A stretch of 64,000 nt of DNA, taken from the NCBI GenBank assembly GCA_963932465.1, contig OZ010795.1:18287197-18351196 (forward strand), written 5' to 3'. Made by a program: the position numbers and the translations under genes. The notes under the pieces are model-generated. The model made no database searches, was not told the DNA's origin, and saw nothing but the letters and a program-made list of their open reading frames with translations. How positions within the stretch are numbered: position 1 is the first letter of the stretch; the number at the start of each line of letters is the position of its first letter. This document shows, piece by piece, positions 9,480 to 21,347 of the stretch. The stretch comes from Maratus speciosus. Its lineage: Eukaryota; Arthropoda; Arachnida; Araneae; Salticidae.

Positions 9480-10060
9480 GTAAAATACTGATCCAGAGTA
9501 CATGAAAAAGTGTGAAACACATAGTTTAAATACAAACTCAGTACAATTGCTGCTCACATAAAGGACCTCTCTGGTATACAGGGCCTATATCCAAAATGGA
9601 GTATTCAGAAGATAAATTCGAATTTATTAATACATTTAAAGAAAGCTACTGCATAAAAAAGATTTTTTAAAAACTCCTTTCATTTCTTTTATTCAAATAA
9701 TGCCAACTCTGAAGCGTAATAATTTAATATAAACTTATTTCAAGGCGTGTGAATTGTTTGAAAAATTCCCTATCATTACTTTAGTCTGTAGTTGCGGAAA
9801 GAAAAATTGGACGTCATTATATTACGGCGCGAGATCTAATTTATTCTCATGGTGATGTTATAATAAATTGCCAAATATGTTATTGAATTGGAAAATAAAG
9901 CATTCATTTTTTATTTCTCTGCATAAGATTCTTTTTCTTCGATGTTGAAAGATTCGATGCCTTCGATGTGATATTTTCCATAAATCTCAGTTATGATGAC
10001 TACTTTTTTATCGTTAGATACATTAGTTTTCTGTAATGCATGCTTGTATGCAGATATTTA
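9480..10060 (+). repeat. Rep-B copy 3
   Basis: The most complete Rep-B copy for the left half. It shows the undisturbed version of the site where copy 2 was interrupted (AAACTCCTTTCATTTCTTTT), and extends right to TCTCAGTTATGATGACTACT, matching 2565-2590. Confidence 0.75.
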
Positions 10061-10241
10061 ATGTCTTCTAGGAGCGTGGCAACCCGATGTGTTGTATTAT
10101 AATTCATGAGGTCTTTCGAAATTATGAGGTTTAATGAAGATGATTTTTTTAAATATATAAAATAATTAAAATCCATAGACACAAATAATATTAAATACAT
10201 TGCTTAAAGGTACGTCAAACATAATAAAATCCTTTAAAAAC

Positions 10242-10571
10242 ACATGAAAGTCATTTTAAAAACCAAAACGTTTTCAACCGAAACTTACTCGACCTTCATC
10301 AGTGAAACACTATTAGCTGTTGTCTCTGTGCGTCTTCTAGCTTTGACCGGAATAGGCTATTTTATTTCAAGGGTGGTATGGAATATAAGGTTGAATGGAA
10401 AATGTTACATTAAAATCATTTTAAAATCAAAAACGTTTTCAACCGAAACTAACTCGGCCTTCATCAGTGAAAATCTATTTGCTGTTGTCTCTTTGCGTCT
10501 TCTAGCTTTGCCCGGAACAGACCATTTTACTTCAAGGGATATTATACTTCAAGGGGTTTATTATATTTCAC
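10242..10571 (-). repeat. Two tandem 165-bp units with CTGATGA..GAAAAC cores
   Basis: Two direct copies begin at 10242 and 10407; the shared TCATCAG lies at 10296 and 10461. On the minus strand each has CTGATGA, an A, GGCCGA (GGTCGA in the first), a loop, TCGGTT and GAAAACG. The two strands pair over six positions, so the core resembles a hammerhead. The same kind of core lies in the arms at 5332 and 6403. The open frame from 10244 to 10705 crosses both units only because they lack stops; I do not consider it a gene. Similar tandem long repeats are typical of Penelope-like elements. Confidence 0.5.
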
Positions 10572-11261
10572 GCACCTTTAAGCAATGCATTTGCATTTAT
10601 TTGTATCTTATAGGTTTAATTATTAATCAAGGTGAATTTTGCACTGAAATTTTAACTTTTATTGAATTTAAAATTAATTTTATTAAATGCCAGAGAAAGA
10701 AGTAATACTAGAGTTCGAGTAAGAAATCAAATGTACAATGTAGGCTAACAATTTTCTAAATAAAAATATACGTTTACAATTAAATTTCTCAAAATATTTT
10801 TACCGGAGTACAGGCGGTAAAGTTTTCTTGATAGAGAGAATTTTGGTCAATAAAAGACTAAAAGTCTAAAAGGTCTAAAATGATAAGAGATTGCATTCAT
10901 CAACCTTATACCATTAGAAATAATTTATTGAATTTTCATACTACATGCGAATTGTTGTGTGGCTACTGTGATTATACAATGACTACTGGTATATAAGTTA
11001 ACGATTTAATAACTAAATGTCAAACTGTTATTAATAGCAGAATACTTTTCTTTAACATATAAAAATTACTCATTCGTATATTATTATAAATCATAATAAT
11101 GTCATTTATGTAATATTTAAACGGTTAAAAACATCACCTATCTACAGACAACAAAATTACGCATTTACATAATTGTTAAAATATTTTTACTTAAAAAAAT
11201 ATATATTTTGCTGTCTCCAACTTCGAGGTTGGATCATAAATGAATGATTTCGAATCCGTTT
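10572..11261. other. No recognisable feature
   Basis: AT-rich sequence with no open frame above background, no tRNA and no inverted repeat that I can support. Confidence 0.5.
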
Positions 11262-11460
11262 CCTATGCTTTATATATACTAATATTATAAAGAAGTTATG
11301 TTTGTTTGTATGTTTATTTGTAGCCCTAATCTCTGGAACTACCAAGATGATTTAAAAAGTAATGGTGACGTTCTCTGTTCCAACATAGGCAATCTACTAT
11401 ATGTTTGTACTACAACCATTAAAGGCAGTGCTGGCAAAACTAAACAAAATTTATGAATAT
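11262..11460 (+). repeat. Dispersed arthropod-type repeat (ATACTAATATTATAAAG family)
   Basis: ATATACTAATATTATAAAGA is followed by GTTTGTTTGTATGTTTATTT, then TCTGGAACTACCAAGATGAT and TCCAACATAGGC. I recognise this order of blocks as a very common dispersed repeat in arthropod genomes, but I cannot name the family. 11461-11875 is GC-richer and has short open frames on the plus strand with no family match. Confidence 0.5.
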
Positions 11461-11875
11461 CTCATGGAAATTTACCCACTCACATCCTAGCGGTCTGGCA
11501 TGACGAGCGTACTGCTGCAAGAATGCCAAGCAGGCGTCTAAACACCACTACCAACAACCATAAAAAATTCTGGACTCTTGGTGTGTTCCAGCACACATTC
11601 TTCGCAGCAGCAATCATTTCCATCGTGCATCATTTTCCTCTCCCGCTTGTTGTCGCGAGGGGGCAATTTGTGCCACAGCGGGCTGAGCCTTTTGTGTTAC
11701 ATTGACCTTTCCTTCCTCAGTTCGACCCTTTGTAGCGTGAGGCCCAGGCCTGGCGGTCTCGGCTTCGGCCAAGTATTGGCTGAATACTGTATTTTTAAGA
11801 CCTTAATAAAGGCGACCGTGGGGGGAAATATGCTCTATCGTGTTGCTTTCCTTGTCTGAGGCAATCGAACAACCA

Positions 11876-12121
11876 CCAAAGGGGTGCAGGAGCAAAATGC
11901 ATTTTGAAATTCCGATTTCTGTGATATCGTTGAGGCTTCAAAGTGGAAATTTGTCTTGATGGTTATTTTTAAGACGTAAATACTCTCTATAAACGGTTTC
12001 CAAAACGATCGAAATTTAAAAGGTTAAAATGAGCTGAAAACGATCTAATTTATTAGTTTTGAACTGTTAAGTAAAACTGTTAAGCAATGTGATAGTTGAC
12101 GTCACTGTTATTTTTAAAACG
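11876..12121 (+). repeat. Diverged tandem repeat Rep-G, left of the Tc1 insertion
   Basis: TTATTTTTAAGACGTAAATA at 11963 recurs as TTATTTTTAAAACGTA at 12107. ACTCTCTATAAACGGTTTC recurs beyond the Tc1 as GCTCTCTGAGAACGGTTTA, and GGTGCAGGAGCAAAA recurs as GATGCAGGTACAAAA. The Tc1 entered a TA within one of these units. Confidence 0.5.
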
Positions 12122-13649
12122 TACAGTCCGTCTCATAAATATAAAGACACATATGTTTTTGAAATTATATTTTATTAATTCAGTTAAAAGAAATTAAATT
12201 TTAGACCTCATATTAAGAACACTAAAATGAATCTCTTATAGGGGTTTTAATTTAAATAAAATAATTTCGCCTCGAATAATAAAAAAAATAAAAAATTACG
12301 CTGTCTCATAAATATAAAGACAAACTTGAAACTGCTTCATATGCAATTTTTTTTCGAATTCGCGCGTACAGAATTAATGCGCACGCGCAGAAATACACTT
12401 TAACTTACCCAAAAAAGCAATGTTGTTTGACTTGTTTCAATTGCAAAGATGCCGTGGAACACTGAAATTTCTAAAGATGAAATTTGTAAAATACGTGAAT
12501 TTAAAGCAAATGGCTTAACAGTTTGTCAAATATGTAAAAAAACTGGGACAATCAGAGCTGCACTTTCTAAAATTTTACCATAAACTTACAATCTATATTC
12601 GAGAAAACGATCTGGCAGACCGAAAAAAACTAGTGAAAGACTCGATCGCAAGATCATGCGACTTGTTTCGTCGCAAAAAATGTCATTCCGATAAGTTTCT
12701 CAACGAGTTTAAGGTATGGTCCCAAAGGATACAGTACATCGTCGTATAAAAGAAAGAAAAAACATTGTATGCCGATATACATGCAGATTTTCTTTACTGA
12801 AAAAAGAACACAAAGAACGGAGGTTAATCGGGGTTAAAGGTCATATGCACTGGAAGGACGAATGGATGCAAGACATTTTTTCAGATGAAAAGAGGATGGC
12901 CCAGATGGTTGGAATTCTTACTCGCACGATTTAAGACGTTAATATCGAACCTTCTTCAGTAAGCAGAAAGGGGCAGGTTCTGTTATGGTGCGGGGTGCCT
13001 TCTCTTTTCATGGAACTACGGATATTGCTTTTCTGGAAGGTAAACAGACATCTAAAGAGTATATCGAACTGCTTGATAGTCAGTTGTTGCCAATTGCTGA
13101 AACTCTTGGTGGTCGGAATTGTTTGTACCATCAGGATAATGTATCGAATCACACATCAAGACTCACAAAAAAATGGTTTGCCGATAGCAATGTTCATGTC
13201 ACGGTGTGGTCCGTACGTAACCCTGATTTAAATCCAGTTAAGAATATTTGTGGAACTCTCGTTCGCAGTGTATATGTATCTGGAAGACAATTTTCAAACG
13301 TCCTTGAATTGAAAAAAGAAATCGAACGGAGTTGGTTTGATATAAAGCCAAAATAGTTATACAACTTAATAAAAAGCATGCCAGGTAGAATATTTTCTGT
13401 CATTAATAAGAATGGATTATTTATTGGACGGTAATTCAAAAGTATGTAAAATGTCTTTATATTTATGAGACAGCAAATTTATTTACATTTATCAATTTTC
13501 GAGTTGAAATTATTTAATTCTAATTTAATTTACTGTAAAACGTTTTCTTGGCACATAATTTTTGTTATATGCATAAATATAATTATGAATACAGAATTAT
13601 TAAAATATTATTTCGAAAATATTAGTGTATATTTATGAGACTCACTGTA
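12122..13649 (+). mobile_element. Tc1-like element with double inverted repeats
   Basis: The outer ends are TACAGTCCGTCTCATAAATA at 12122 and, in reverse complement from 13649, TACAGTGAGTCTCATAAATA. An inner pair repeats the core: CTGTCTCATAAATATAAAGA at 12301 and the matching GTCTTTATATTTATGAGACA at 13453. Two repeats per end is the IR/DR arrangement of some Tc1 elements. The length is 1528 bp and both ends finish on TA. It contains one transposase pseudogene. Confidence 0.9.
12449..13356 (+). pseudogene. Tc1 family transposase pseudogene
   Basis: Tc1 transposases use a DDE triad with 34 residues between the second D and the E. From the ATG at 12449 the DNA-binding part reads PWNTEISKDEICKIREFKAN and GRPKKTSERLDRKIMRL, then MVPKDTVHRRIKERK, but with in-frame stops near 12582 and 12692 and later frameshifts. 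The first aspartate lies in IFSDEKR, followed after a frame change by VMVRGAFSF. The second lies in YHQDNVSNHTS. The third position, normally the E of NPIENLWG, reads NPVKNICG, so the catalytic acid has become lysine. It ends at a TAG at 13356. The coding sequence is dead, but the ends look intact. Confidence 0.9.
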
Positions 13650-13689
13650 AATGACTGCAACGAACAATTACTAAAAAAATCAAAATGTA

Positions 13690-13860
13690 AAAGGATGCAG
13701 GTACAAAAAATTTGTGACTAAAATCGTGACTTATGCGGTACATCTGCGGCTAATTCCGTATAGTAGTTACTTATAAGATTTCAATGCTCTCTGAGAACGG
13801 TTTATGAAAAAATCGAAAATTTAAAAACGTGAAATAAGCGGAACACGTACAAGAAGTTCC
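13690..13860 (+). repeat. Diverged tandem repeat Rep-G, right of the Tc1 insertion
   Basis: AAGGATGCAGGTACAAAA and AATGCTCTCTGAGAACGGTT correspond to the blocks at 11880 and 11980, with roughly 70-80 percent identity by eye. Confidence 0.45.
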
Positions 13861-13990
13861 TATATTACGATTTATTTGAGCTTGAAACTATGCAGTTTAA
13901 ATGCAACACAACGGGTTGCTACTCAGCCAGTTTACTGATAAAGCTATTTATTTGTTCACATTTCTCTAAATTTATTGAAACTGAATTAAA

Positions 13991-14148
13991 GTAAAACCCA
14001 CTAAACATATACAAACGATAACACGGACATTTTTATTTAGCATACACATTTTCAATTACCAATACAAAATTTGTTGCATACATTTAACTCGAACACCTCC
14101 CAATAACGGACAATTTGTGTACTACCGCTATTTATAGGTTTTACTGTA
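13991..14148. mobile_element. Small pogo-like MITE or fragment
   Basis: AGTAAAACCCACTAAAC near 13991 faces, in reverse complement from 14146, CAGTAAAACCTATAAATAGC. Both are followed by GATAACACGGACA / TTGTCCGTTATTGGGAGG-type blocks. CAGTAAAACC ends also occur at 22238, 31441 and 35992. Assignment to the pogo/Tigger branch rests only on the terminal sequence. Confidence 0.4.
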
Positions 14149-14667
14149 TGTACACATGAAAATTCTTTACGTCCTACTTTTTTTACAATTAATTATTGTT
14201 AATTTAAGAACGTTTACGTATTTAGAAGGTATATAGGTATCGGATTATATTATAACTACAAACAATAAACAGCCACTGATATATAAATTTCAATACGCTT
14301 GGAATAGTGTAATATCAAAAATACACCGTAAACGATTTTTCACCATAGACTGTAATAGATCGGAATTATTTTTAGTGTCCCTGTAAATGGCCCATAGATG
14401 AAGTGTGTAGACACTTCATTTTCAACTTCATTTACTGAACTTTCCTTAGTAAAGCATACGAAATAACATACGAAATTACATAGCAATCTGACGAGAGTTA
14501 GACCAGGCACAAAAGACGAATAGACAGAAAAACTGAATTCATAAACACTTTTTAACTATGTTTGAAAGTGTTAAAACCGTACGGAATTATTGGAATAATA
14601 GAATTGCAGATAAGTTATATAAATCAATTCTAAAACCACATTGTATACGTGAATAAATATTTCAAAG

Positions 14668-15424
14668 GGTCTTGTACCCTTTAAACGCGACGGAAACCAG
14701 CAAGTGTGAATTGGTGCATCTTCAAAACCTTCTTATGTATAAACATAAATTTTGACTATTGATTAAACAGATTAGATTTTTTAACATATTACCATTAGAA
14801 ACTGACTAGCCTTTTACAGAATTTATGGATTATTGCAGTTAAAATAACTTCTTTTATTACTCTGTAAATCATAGAGCGCATGATATATTGAAAACGTATG
14901 TATGGATAGTTATAAAATTTGAAATAGATGATAAGCATATTTGTGTGTTTAAAATGACCTACTTTTAAGTGTTTACAATGGTAAGGTTCTTACTTATGAC
15001 TATTTTTATTCATTAAAAATAAAAAGTTTTGATTTTTTTGTTTTCACAAAAATATTTCTTTACGTGGTTAATAAAATAATTTTGACCTAAGTGTAGATTA
15101 TTTTAAAAATACATATGTTTTTATTAATTTTATCAAATTTCATAGCAATCCATTCATACTTTCTGAAGATGTTAGCACGAAATGAATTGCGGAGTAAAAA
15201 ATGTGCTACTTTAATTTCAACATTACATATATTCTGTGAAAGACTGGTCAGTTTTTAATGGTAGTATATTAAGAATCACAATCTGTTTAATCAATAGTCA
15301 AAATTACATGTTTATACACAAAAAGGTTTTGAAGATAGATTAATTCAAACTTTGAATGCTTTTTGTTGATTTGCAGCAAGTTTAACCTTTTACCTACTGA
15401 CGGTAGATAAAGGGTACAAGTACC
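14668..15424. mobile_element. 757-bp foldback element with ~150-bp imperfect arms
   Basis: The left arm (14668-14815) and the reverse complement of 15225-15424 share CTTGTACCCTTTA, ATCTTCAAAACC, TTTGACTATTGATTAAACAG and TACCATTA.AAACTGAC. The right arm has an insertion of about 40 bp near its outer end. No transposase frame lies inside and I could not define a target duplication. It is non-autonomous and of unknown superfamily. Confidence 0.7.
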
Positions 15425-15861
15425 ATTAAAATAACTTGTTATAAAATTCATTTAATACATTGATTAGTCGTAATACAGATAAGAATGAGTTATAGAAACA
15501 TTACTTTATCTTGTTACAAAAGCATTATTTGCTACACAAAACAAATACTTTTTAAAGGATGAATTCATTTGCTTTGTATCTTTTCAGCTTTGTTGGCGTT
15601 GGGGAGGGGGGAGGATTTTTGAATTCGGAAATATTTCTGTATTGCTATTGTAAGAACATTCTATTTATACATTTACGAATTCTACAAAGTACTAAGAAAA
15701 AAGATTTGAGTGATAAATAGTGCACAAAATCCCTATCAATTCAAATTTAATGAATCCTTCTAAATCCTTCAATCCTTCTAAAATCCTTCTAAAATTTATT
15801 AAATGTTTATGTAAATCTTCTAATGTAGTTTAAACAATTCATGAAAAATGCTTTAGAAGAT

Positions 15862-15976
15862 ACAATTTTCATGAATTCATAATTCAGTACATAAAGGTTT
15901 AAAAGGTACAAGTTTGCATTCAAGGAACAATTTTCATGAATTCATAATTCAGTACATAAAGGGTTAAAAGGTACAA
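15862..15976 (+). repeat. Two tandem copies of a 65-bp unit
   Basis: ACAATTTTCATGAATTCATA and ATTCAGTACATAAAGG occur at 15862 and 15927 with almost no differences. The units end in a GGTACAA similar to the end of the preceding foldback element, and a smaller ATCCTTCTAAA repeat lies at 15764-15797. Confidence 0.8.
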
Positions 15977-16927
15977 AGCCCCTTAAGCCACGTAATAATT
16001 TCAAATAACAGCTATATATCAGATTAATAGGATGAAGATCGAAATTGTTTAGATATTATTTTATTCTGAAGGAAAAATTCAAATCAGTAGTTTTAAATAC
16101 TTCGATAATTAATTGGATGAATTCGATATTAAGTATGAATTTCTTTTCATTAGTATACTTATGCAATTTATTCTTAAGTTTTGTATATTAACATTTCATG
16201 AAAGTCAATTTAGTATGCTGATAACGTTATAACGCCGGATTAATGAATGACTGCTGTAAAAATTGAAATTGAAATATTTTGAAAAAATTAGCCAACTTCC
16301 TAAAAGATTTTATTCAGGAAATAAAACTTTACATTAGACACAGAATATATTTCTTTTTTTAACATTTCTGCTAATTTAATGAGGCGTTTTTGTACGACCA
16401 CAAAAAACGGTTTAAATTTCTCCTTGGATTTTAATTACAGATAAAGTGTAATAATCTTAATTGTGTTGCCAGCAAAAAAAGATTAGAAAGGCTTCTCCGA
16501 TGTGCATTTTTAAATTAAAAAACAACTAATTTATGAGAGAAAAAAATACTTAGCCAAAATGATTTACTATGGTTTTCAATAAAATCTTGATGTAATAATT
16601 AGAAAATGGCAGTTTGAAGAATAAATATAAAAGTCGGATTATCGCAAAATTATTTAAATGTAGAATTATCTTGTTGTTGATATTGTTTGTGCTATATAAC
16701 GCTATTATCATAATTAACGATAATGTAAAACATTCCGTTTTTTTCGTAGCGTTTTTATACGGCAGTATCTATGTTTTTTGAAAGTCTTTTTTTTTTTTTT
16801 TTTTCAGTTTGCTTGTAGAAGTTTAGCTATTAGTTAATTGAAGCTTAGCTTTATTCCTTTTAAGATTCATATTAAACAGGAAGTTAAGATTTTTTATGCA
16901 ATCGTGCTGTACGAATAATTTCTTTAT
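15977..16927. other. No recognisable feature
   Basis: AT-rich, with a T-tract at 16787-16804. No coding or structural signal that I can support. Confidence 0.5.
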
Positions 16928-17140
16928 TAATTAAATTTTTAACCAACTTCAAAAAACGGAAAAGGTTCAATTCGACGCGTATGTAATTTTTTTTATGGCG
17001 GTTCGTCTATTACTTCGAAACTACGCAACTGATTCAGATGATTTTTTTTTTTTTTTTTTTTTACGGAAAAAGGATAGTTTCGAATTGGTCCCTCTTAAAT
17101 TTCATCAAAACTGGTTCAGTACTGTTTTTTTTTTAAATTC
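16928..17140 (+). repeat. Dispersed arthropod-type repeat (AACC.ACTTCAAAAAACGG family)
   Basis: AACCAACTTCAAAAAACGGA, TTCAATTCGACGCGTATGTA, a T-tract at 17041-17062 and TTTCATCAAAACTGGTTCAG follow the order of a repeat I recognise from many arthropod genomes (AACCGACTTCAAAAAAGGAG..). The open frame at 16995-17186 is part of the repeat and not a gene. Confidence 0.5.
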
Positions 17141-17186
17141 AAGAAAAGGGTATAAAATCAATATTTTCCCTCATTCTGTTGTATGA

Positions 17187-18353
17187 GCTGCTTGCGAATT
17201 GTTAGGTAAGCTGCATGGGATGTGCTCGTCGCTGCGTGAGCAGCTGATGTACAACAGAACTACGAAAACTAACTGAAGAACTATATTTTTATGGGGGAAG
17301 GATTTGTATGCTTACACTGGCTGGGCCAATATAAATTTAATTCAATATGAAATCAAGTAATTGAAGTCTGGTTTTTTCTTTGCTTAACAAGTTTATAATT
17401 CTTTTATTTCAATATCTCAAAGGTTCAACGAATTATAGAAAAGGAACAAAAAGAAGTGAAGTCCGTAGGGAACTGAAATAATTTTTTTCATAAATTTTAG
17501 CCCATTTGGGACCAGCCTTGCAAACACTAGTTATTTTTGGTAGGTGACACTGTTTTTGATTGCTAAACTACGATTCGTTAATCATAGAAATTTTCCTGGC
17601 AAAATTGCGTCCAAATTGTCCAACAAATTTCGGTAACTAGTAAACAGCAATTAATTGGCAAATAACATGTCAAAAATTGAGATAACTGGTTAATTTCGCG
17701 AAAATGTCTTTCAAATCCAATTTTTGGCATAAAATAAGAACCTTTCATAATCGCGGCTCGTTCAAAGTGGCGCATTTTGGATGCCATGTTTTGGCGCAAT
17801 ATTAACTGCATTTTTATCGAAATCTTTAGTCTCAGGTGAATTATAATTTTGATGACATATTTTTTAGTAACATACTTCGCATACTATAATAATTAATTAA
17901 TGTTTTCCTATTCAATATTAGGTTCAATATTAGGGGTGTTTATACTGCCATACATAATACGCACCCATATATACATACACATATATATGTATGGAAATAA
18001 TTTTTTAAATATTTAAATATTGACTTTTACATTTAAAAAAACCGAGAACATATCAAAATTGTCAATTCTACGATAGAATTGAAACTAAAAAGGGAATTAG
18101 TATAATACTTAATATACTAATTCGAATCGGGTATGGTTGCTTAAAAGTTTTCAATAATTTTTAATTTATTTATTTATGTGTTTCATTTAAATTAGATTTT
18201 GTTTCTTGTTTTAACAGAATAAAGTAAATACTTTAACTTTTTGTTCATTAAATAACACAATCTTGTATTATTATTGTATCATATTCATACACAGACCCAT
18301 TTTTGTAAGAGGATTTGCACCACAGTTAGTATTTTTTTTTTTCATGACTATAC
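17187..18353. other. No recognisable feature
   Basis: AT-rich. It includes a minus-strand open frame of 77 codons (17578-17811) without similarity that I recognise, and a TATA-type microsatellite at 17965-17993. Confidence 0.45.
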
Positions 18354-19290
18354 AAACTAGTATGTTGTGACCATCACAAAACTTTCTTCTATATAAACCA
18401 CGTCAATTAAATCATTTAAATAGTACAAGAAATTACATTAATTTAGCACCAATACTTATCAAAGTATATCTGAATTAGAAATTTGATGAAAATTCGTGCA
18501 TTAGTTATTTAGATAGAGCTATGGTGGAAATTCTGAAAAATGCACAATAGCAGCACCACCTGTTGAGCGATTTGTAGCAAAACATAAAGAGCGCTAATTC
18601 ATATCGAGGTATACCTGAATTTGAATTTTGTTGAAAACCCAAGCATTAGTTCTTGAGATAGAGCTTGAGATAGATTACGGAATCGCAAAAAAATGTAGCA
18701 TAGCAACGCCACCTGTTGAGCGTTTTACACCAAAGTATACAAAACGTCAATTCATGTCAAGGCCTAACTGAATCTGAAGTTTGATGAAAATCCGTGCAAT
18801 ATTTATTGAGATAGAGCTATTGCAAAAATCGTGTAAATCCTGCAAAATGCAGCATAGCAGCGTCATCTTTTGGACGATTTACACCAAAATGCTACCAGCA
18901 CCAACTCATATCAAGGAATAACTAAATTTTAAAATTTGATGAAAATCCGTGCAGCAGTTCTTGAGATAGAGCTATTAAAGAAATCGCGATAAATGCAGCA
19001 TAGCAGCGCCACCTGTTGTGCGAATTACACCAATAACTAATCAGCCTCAATTTATATTAGGGACTACAAGAATATAAATTTTTATTAACTTCCGTGAATT
19101 AGTTCTTGAGATAGAGCAGTCGCAAAATTTGTGTCACTTACAGACAGACAGACTCACAGACAGACATTTTGTAAAAACATGTTTTTCGGAATCTCTGACT
19201 CCTAAAACGTGTAAATCCGTCGAAAACTGGAAGTCGAAAATTTTCATGAATCCAATACTTTCTTCTTGTAAAGATAGAAGGAAATAAAAA
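18354..19290 (+). mobile_element. Rep-A copy 3
   Basis: The left end reads ACTAGTATGTTGTGACCATC then AAAACTTTCTTCTATATAAA. About five 145-bp units follow. GACAGACAGACTCACAGACA near 19140, CGTGTAAATCCGTCGAAAAC and CTTCTTGTAAAGATAGAAGG form the right end. The final AAAACTAGT is not intact here (AAATAAAAATGC). Confidence 0.8.
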
Positions 19291-20249
19291 TGCATGTTTA
19301 TAATTAGCGTTACTGATTATTAGAATATTCATTACTGGTGTAACTGAAACACAATCAGATTGCTCTTCATACAACTTAACATTTATTTCGATTAATTATA
19401 AATGAATTATCAATGTTTACAAATAATTCAATACATTGTTTAGTCTAAACAATATCCATTGAAGAAAAAAATAAGAAATTGTAATTTGGATTCGTATTTT
19501 ATCTCTTTGATCTCTTTTTCTGTGATTTGTTGAAAATACATAAAATTTTTATTCACCTGGAAAGCCAAGAACACTGTACAAATAATGACATTTTGAACTT
19601 ATACATTTGAATTCATTTATAGATTGATCGATTTTACCCCTCTTCTTCACTAAGATTGTTTATCTTAGAACAGATCTTTTATCTATGTCAATAAAGCTTT
19701 GTTATGGGAAATAAATAAACACATATAACACATAGAATATTTTCAATGATATCAAATTATACCTATGATATCATATTAAAATCAGAAGTACTCGAGTATT
19801 TGTTTAAATGAAGCATATTGTTTGAATATGGATATACTCGTATTTGATATTTTTGTGGAACTAATTATGTGTAATGAATCGAGAAGATTTATGTATATTG
19901 AATGCAACAGATTTTCAAACGATTCATTGTTTATTTCAATAATAAAGTGGAGTCATTTAAGTTTGGAAATTAATTTATGAACAACTTCACATATTTGAGA
20001 CAAAATATCGGAACAATATGTGTGTATATTGATCTTAAATATATATATTTGGTATTTTTTTTTTTTGTAAAATTACAGGAAATCAAATTAACTTAATAGA
20101 GAATTTTTGAGTTGAATTACGTGTCATTTACACCTTTTCGCCCTGTAAAAAACACAAATGTTTCTAAAATTTAGGGAAATAAAATATAAAGAACTAGAGA
20201 ACAGGAATTCTGCTTTTTCAGAATTTAGTATAGCCCCCGACATTTCCAT
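19291..20249. other. No recognisable feature
   Basis: AT-rich intergenic-type sequence. A 78-codon minus frame at 19138-19374 lies mostly in the Rep-A end and is not a gene. Confidence 0.45.
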
Positions 20250-20543
20250 TACTTCATTTTCTTCTGGTGGAATTCTGGTTTCTATTATTATGAAACAGCC
20301 ATTATAAATGAAGCGTTTTGGTGAAGATGAAAGAACAGTCGTAAAAAGTTAGAACTCTGATTTTCTGGTCAGAATTGGGGGGGGGGGGTTATATTTTAAA
20401 AAATGGCCATTTCTCCCCTATTCTGACCAGAAATTCAGAGTTCTAACTTTTTACGGCTGCTCTTTCATCTTCACCTAACGCTTCTGTTATAATGGCTGTT
20501 TCATAATAATAGAAACCACCAGTCCATCAGAAGAAAATAACTC
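20250..20543. mobile_element. Foldback MITE with ~120-bp arms
   Basis: The left arm (about 20257-20375) and the reverse complement of 20405-20537 share TTTTCTTCTG, GGTTTCTATTATTATGAAAC, GTAAAAAGTTAGAACTCTGA and TTCTGGTCAGAAT. The loop holds a run of G at 20378-20387 and AATGGCCATTT. The CTGGTCAGAAT / AATGGCC motifs recall the centre of the CACTG elements at 32251 and 32614, but the ends do not read CACTG. Confidence 0.75.
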
Positions 20544-20790
20544 GGTTAAGCGGGACTCTATAATCGGGACTCTATTGTAGTGCAAAACATATTTTAATTT
20601 TAAGACTTAAAGCACACGCTTTTATTTTATGTAAAATGACGTCATTTGCTTTAATATAGATACCTAAAATTAAATATAGTTTATAATAGCATTTATATTC
20701 TTCTAAAAATAGTACGTATTTTAATAACATTTTCTTTCGGTTGTTACGAGAAAATAGCAACAAGAAGATTTAATTGCTATATTTCAACTA

Positions 20791-21000
20791 TTTTTTCTTT
20801 ACTTTCTACAGAAAGGGAGTACTGGACTTGCCAAAATGAAACAAATGTCGCTAAAAACTGCAAAAAAGTTAATATTTCTAAAATAAATGGAGATGCAGTT
20901 TTCAAACGAATTGCATTAAAAAGTACATTTTTCCCAATACGACGGTATAAACATTGAAAATGTGCGATGCTTAGAAGTTTTTAAAAATGCTGTAGAGTAT
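20791..21000 (+). repeat. Repeat Rep-F, copy 1
   Basis: TTTACTTTCTACAGA, GAGATGCAGTTTTCAAACGA, ATTGCATTAAAAAGTACATT and ACGACGGTATAAA match 21348-21535 and, more weakly, 58135-58270. Family unknown. Confidence 0.65.
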
Positions 21001-21347
21001 TTATTCGCACAATGAAACATTGGCTTTTGTTTTATGGCTGGCTTATACAAGGTAACGTTATTTATTGGAGACTATACAAAATAAGCTAGGAGAAAGAAGT
21101 AGCGTACCGGGGGTAATAATCACGAACAAAAATATACAATAACTTCATCGTTTTAAAAACAATGGAAACAAATACATTTTTGAAATTCAGATAAAGATTT
21201 ATAAAAATAAAGATTTTTTTAACCATTTGGAAAAATGGTTATTGTTCTCGTCAGGGTAGAAAATCAAAAGTATATCTGAAGCTTTTTATTGGTTTAATCC
21301 GCATTTTATTCGTGTTCTGATTGGTCTATACAGTAATCTGGATTTCC

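Noticed and set aside
10244..10705. 153-codon open frame on the plus strand
   Set aside because: It runs across two 165-bp tandem units, repeats itself within the protein and shows no family. It is a by-product of the repeat.
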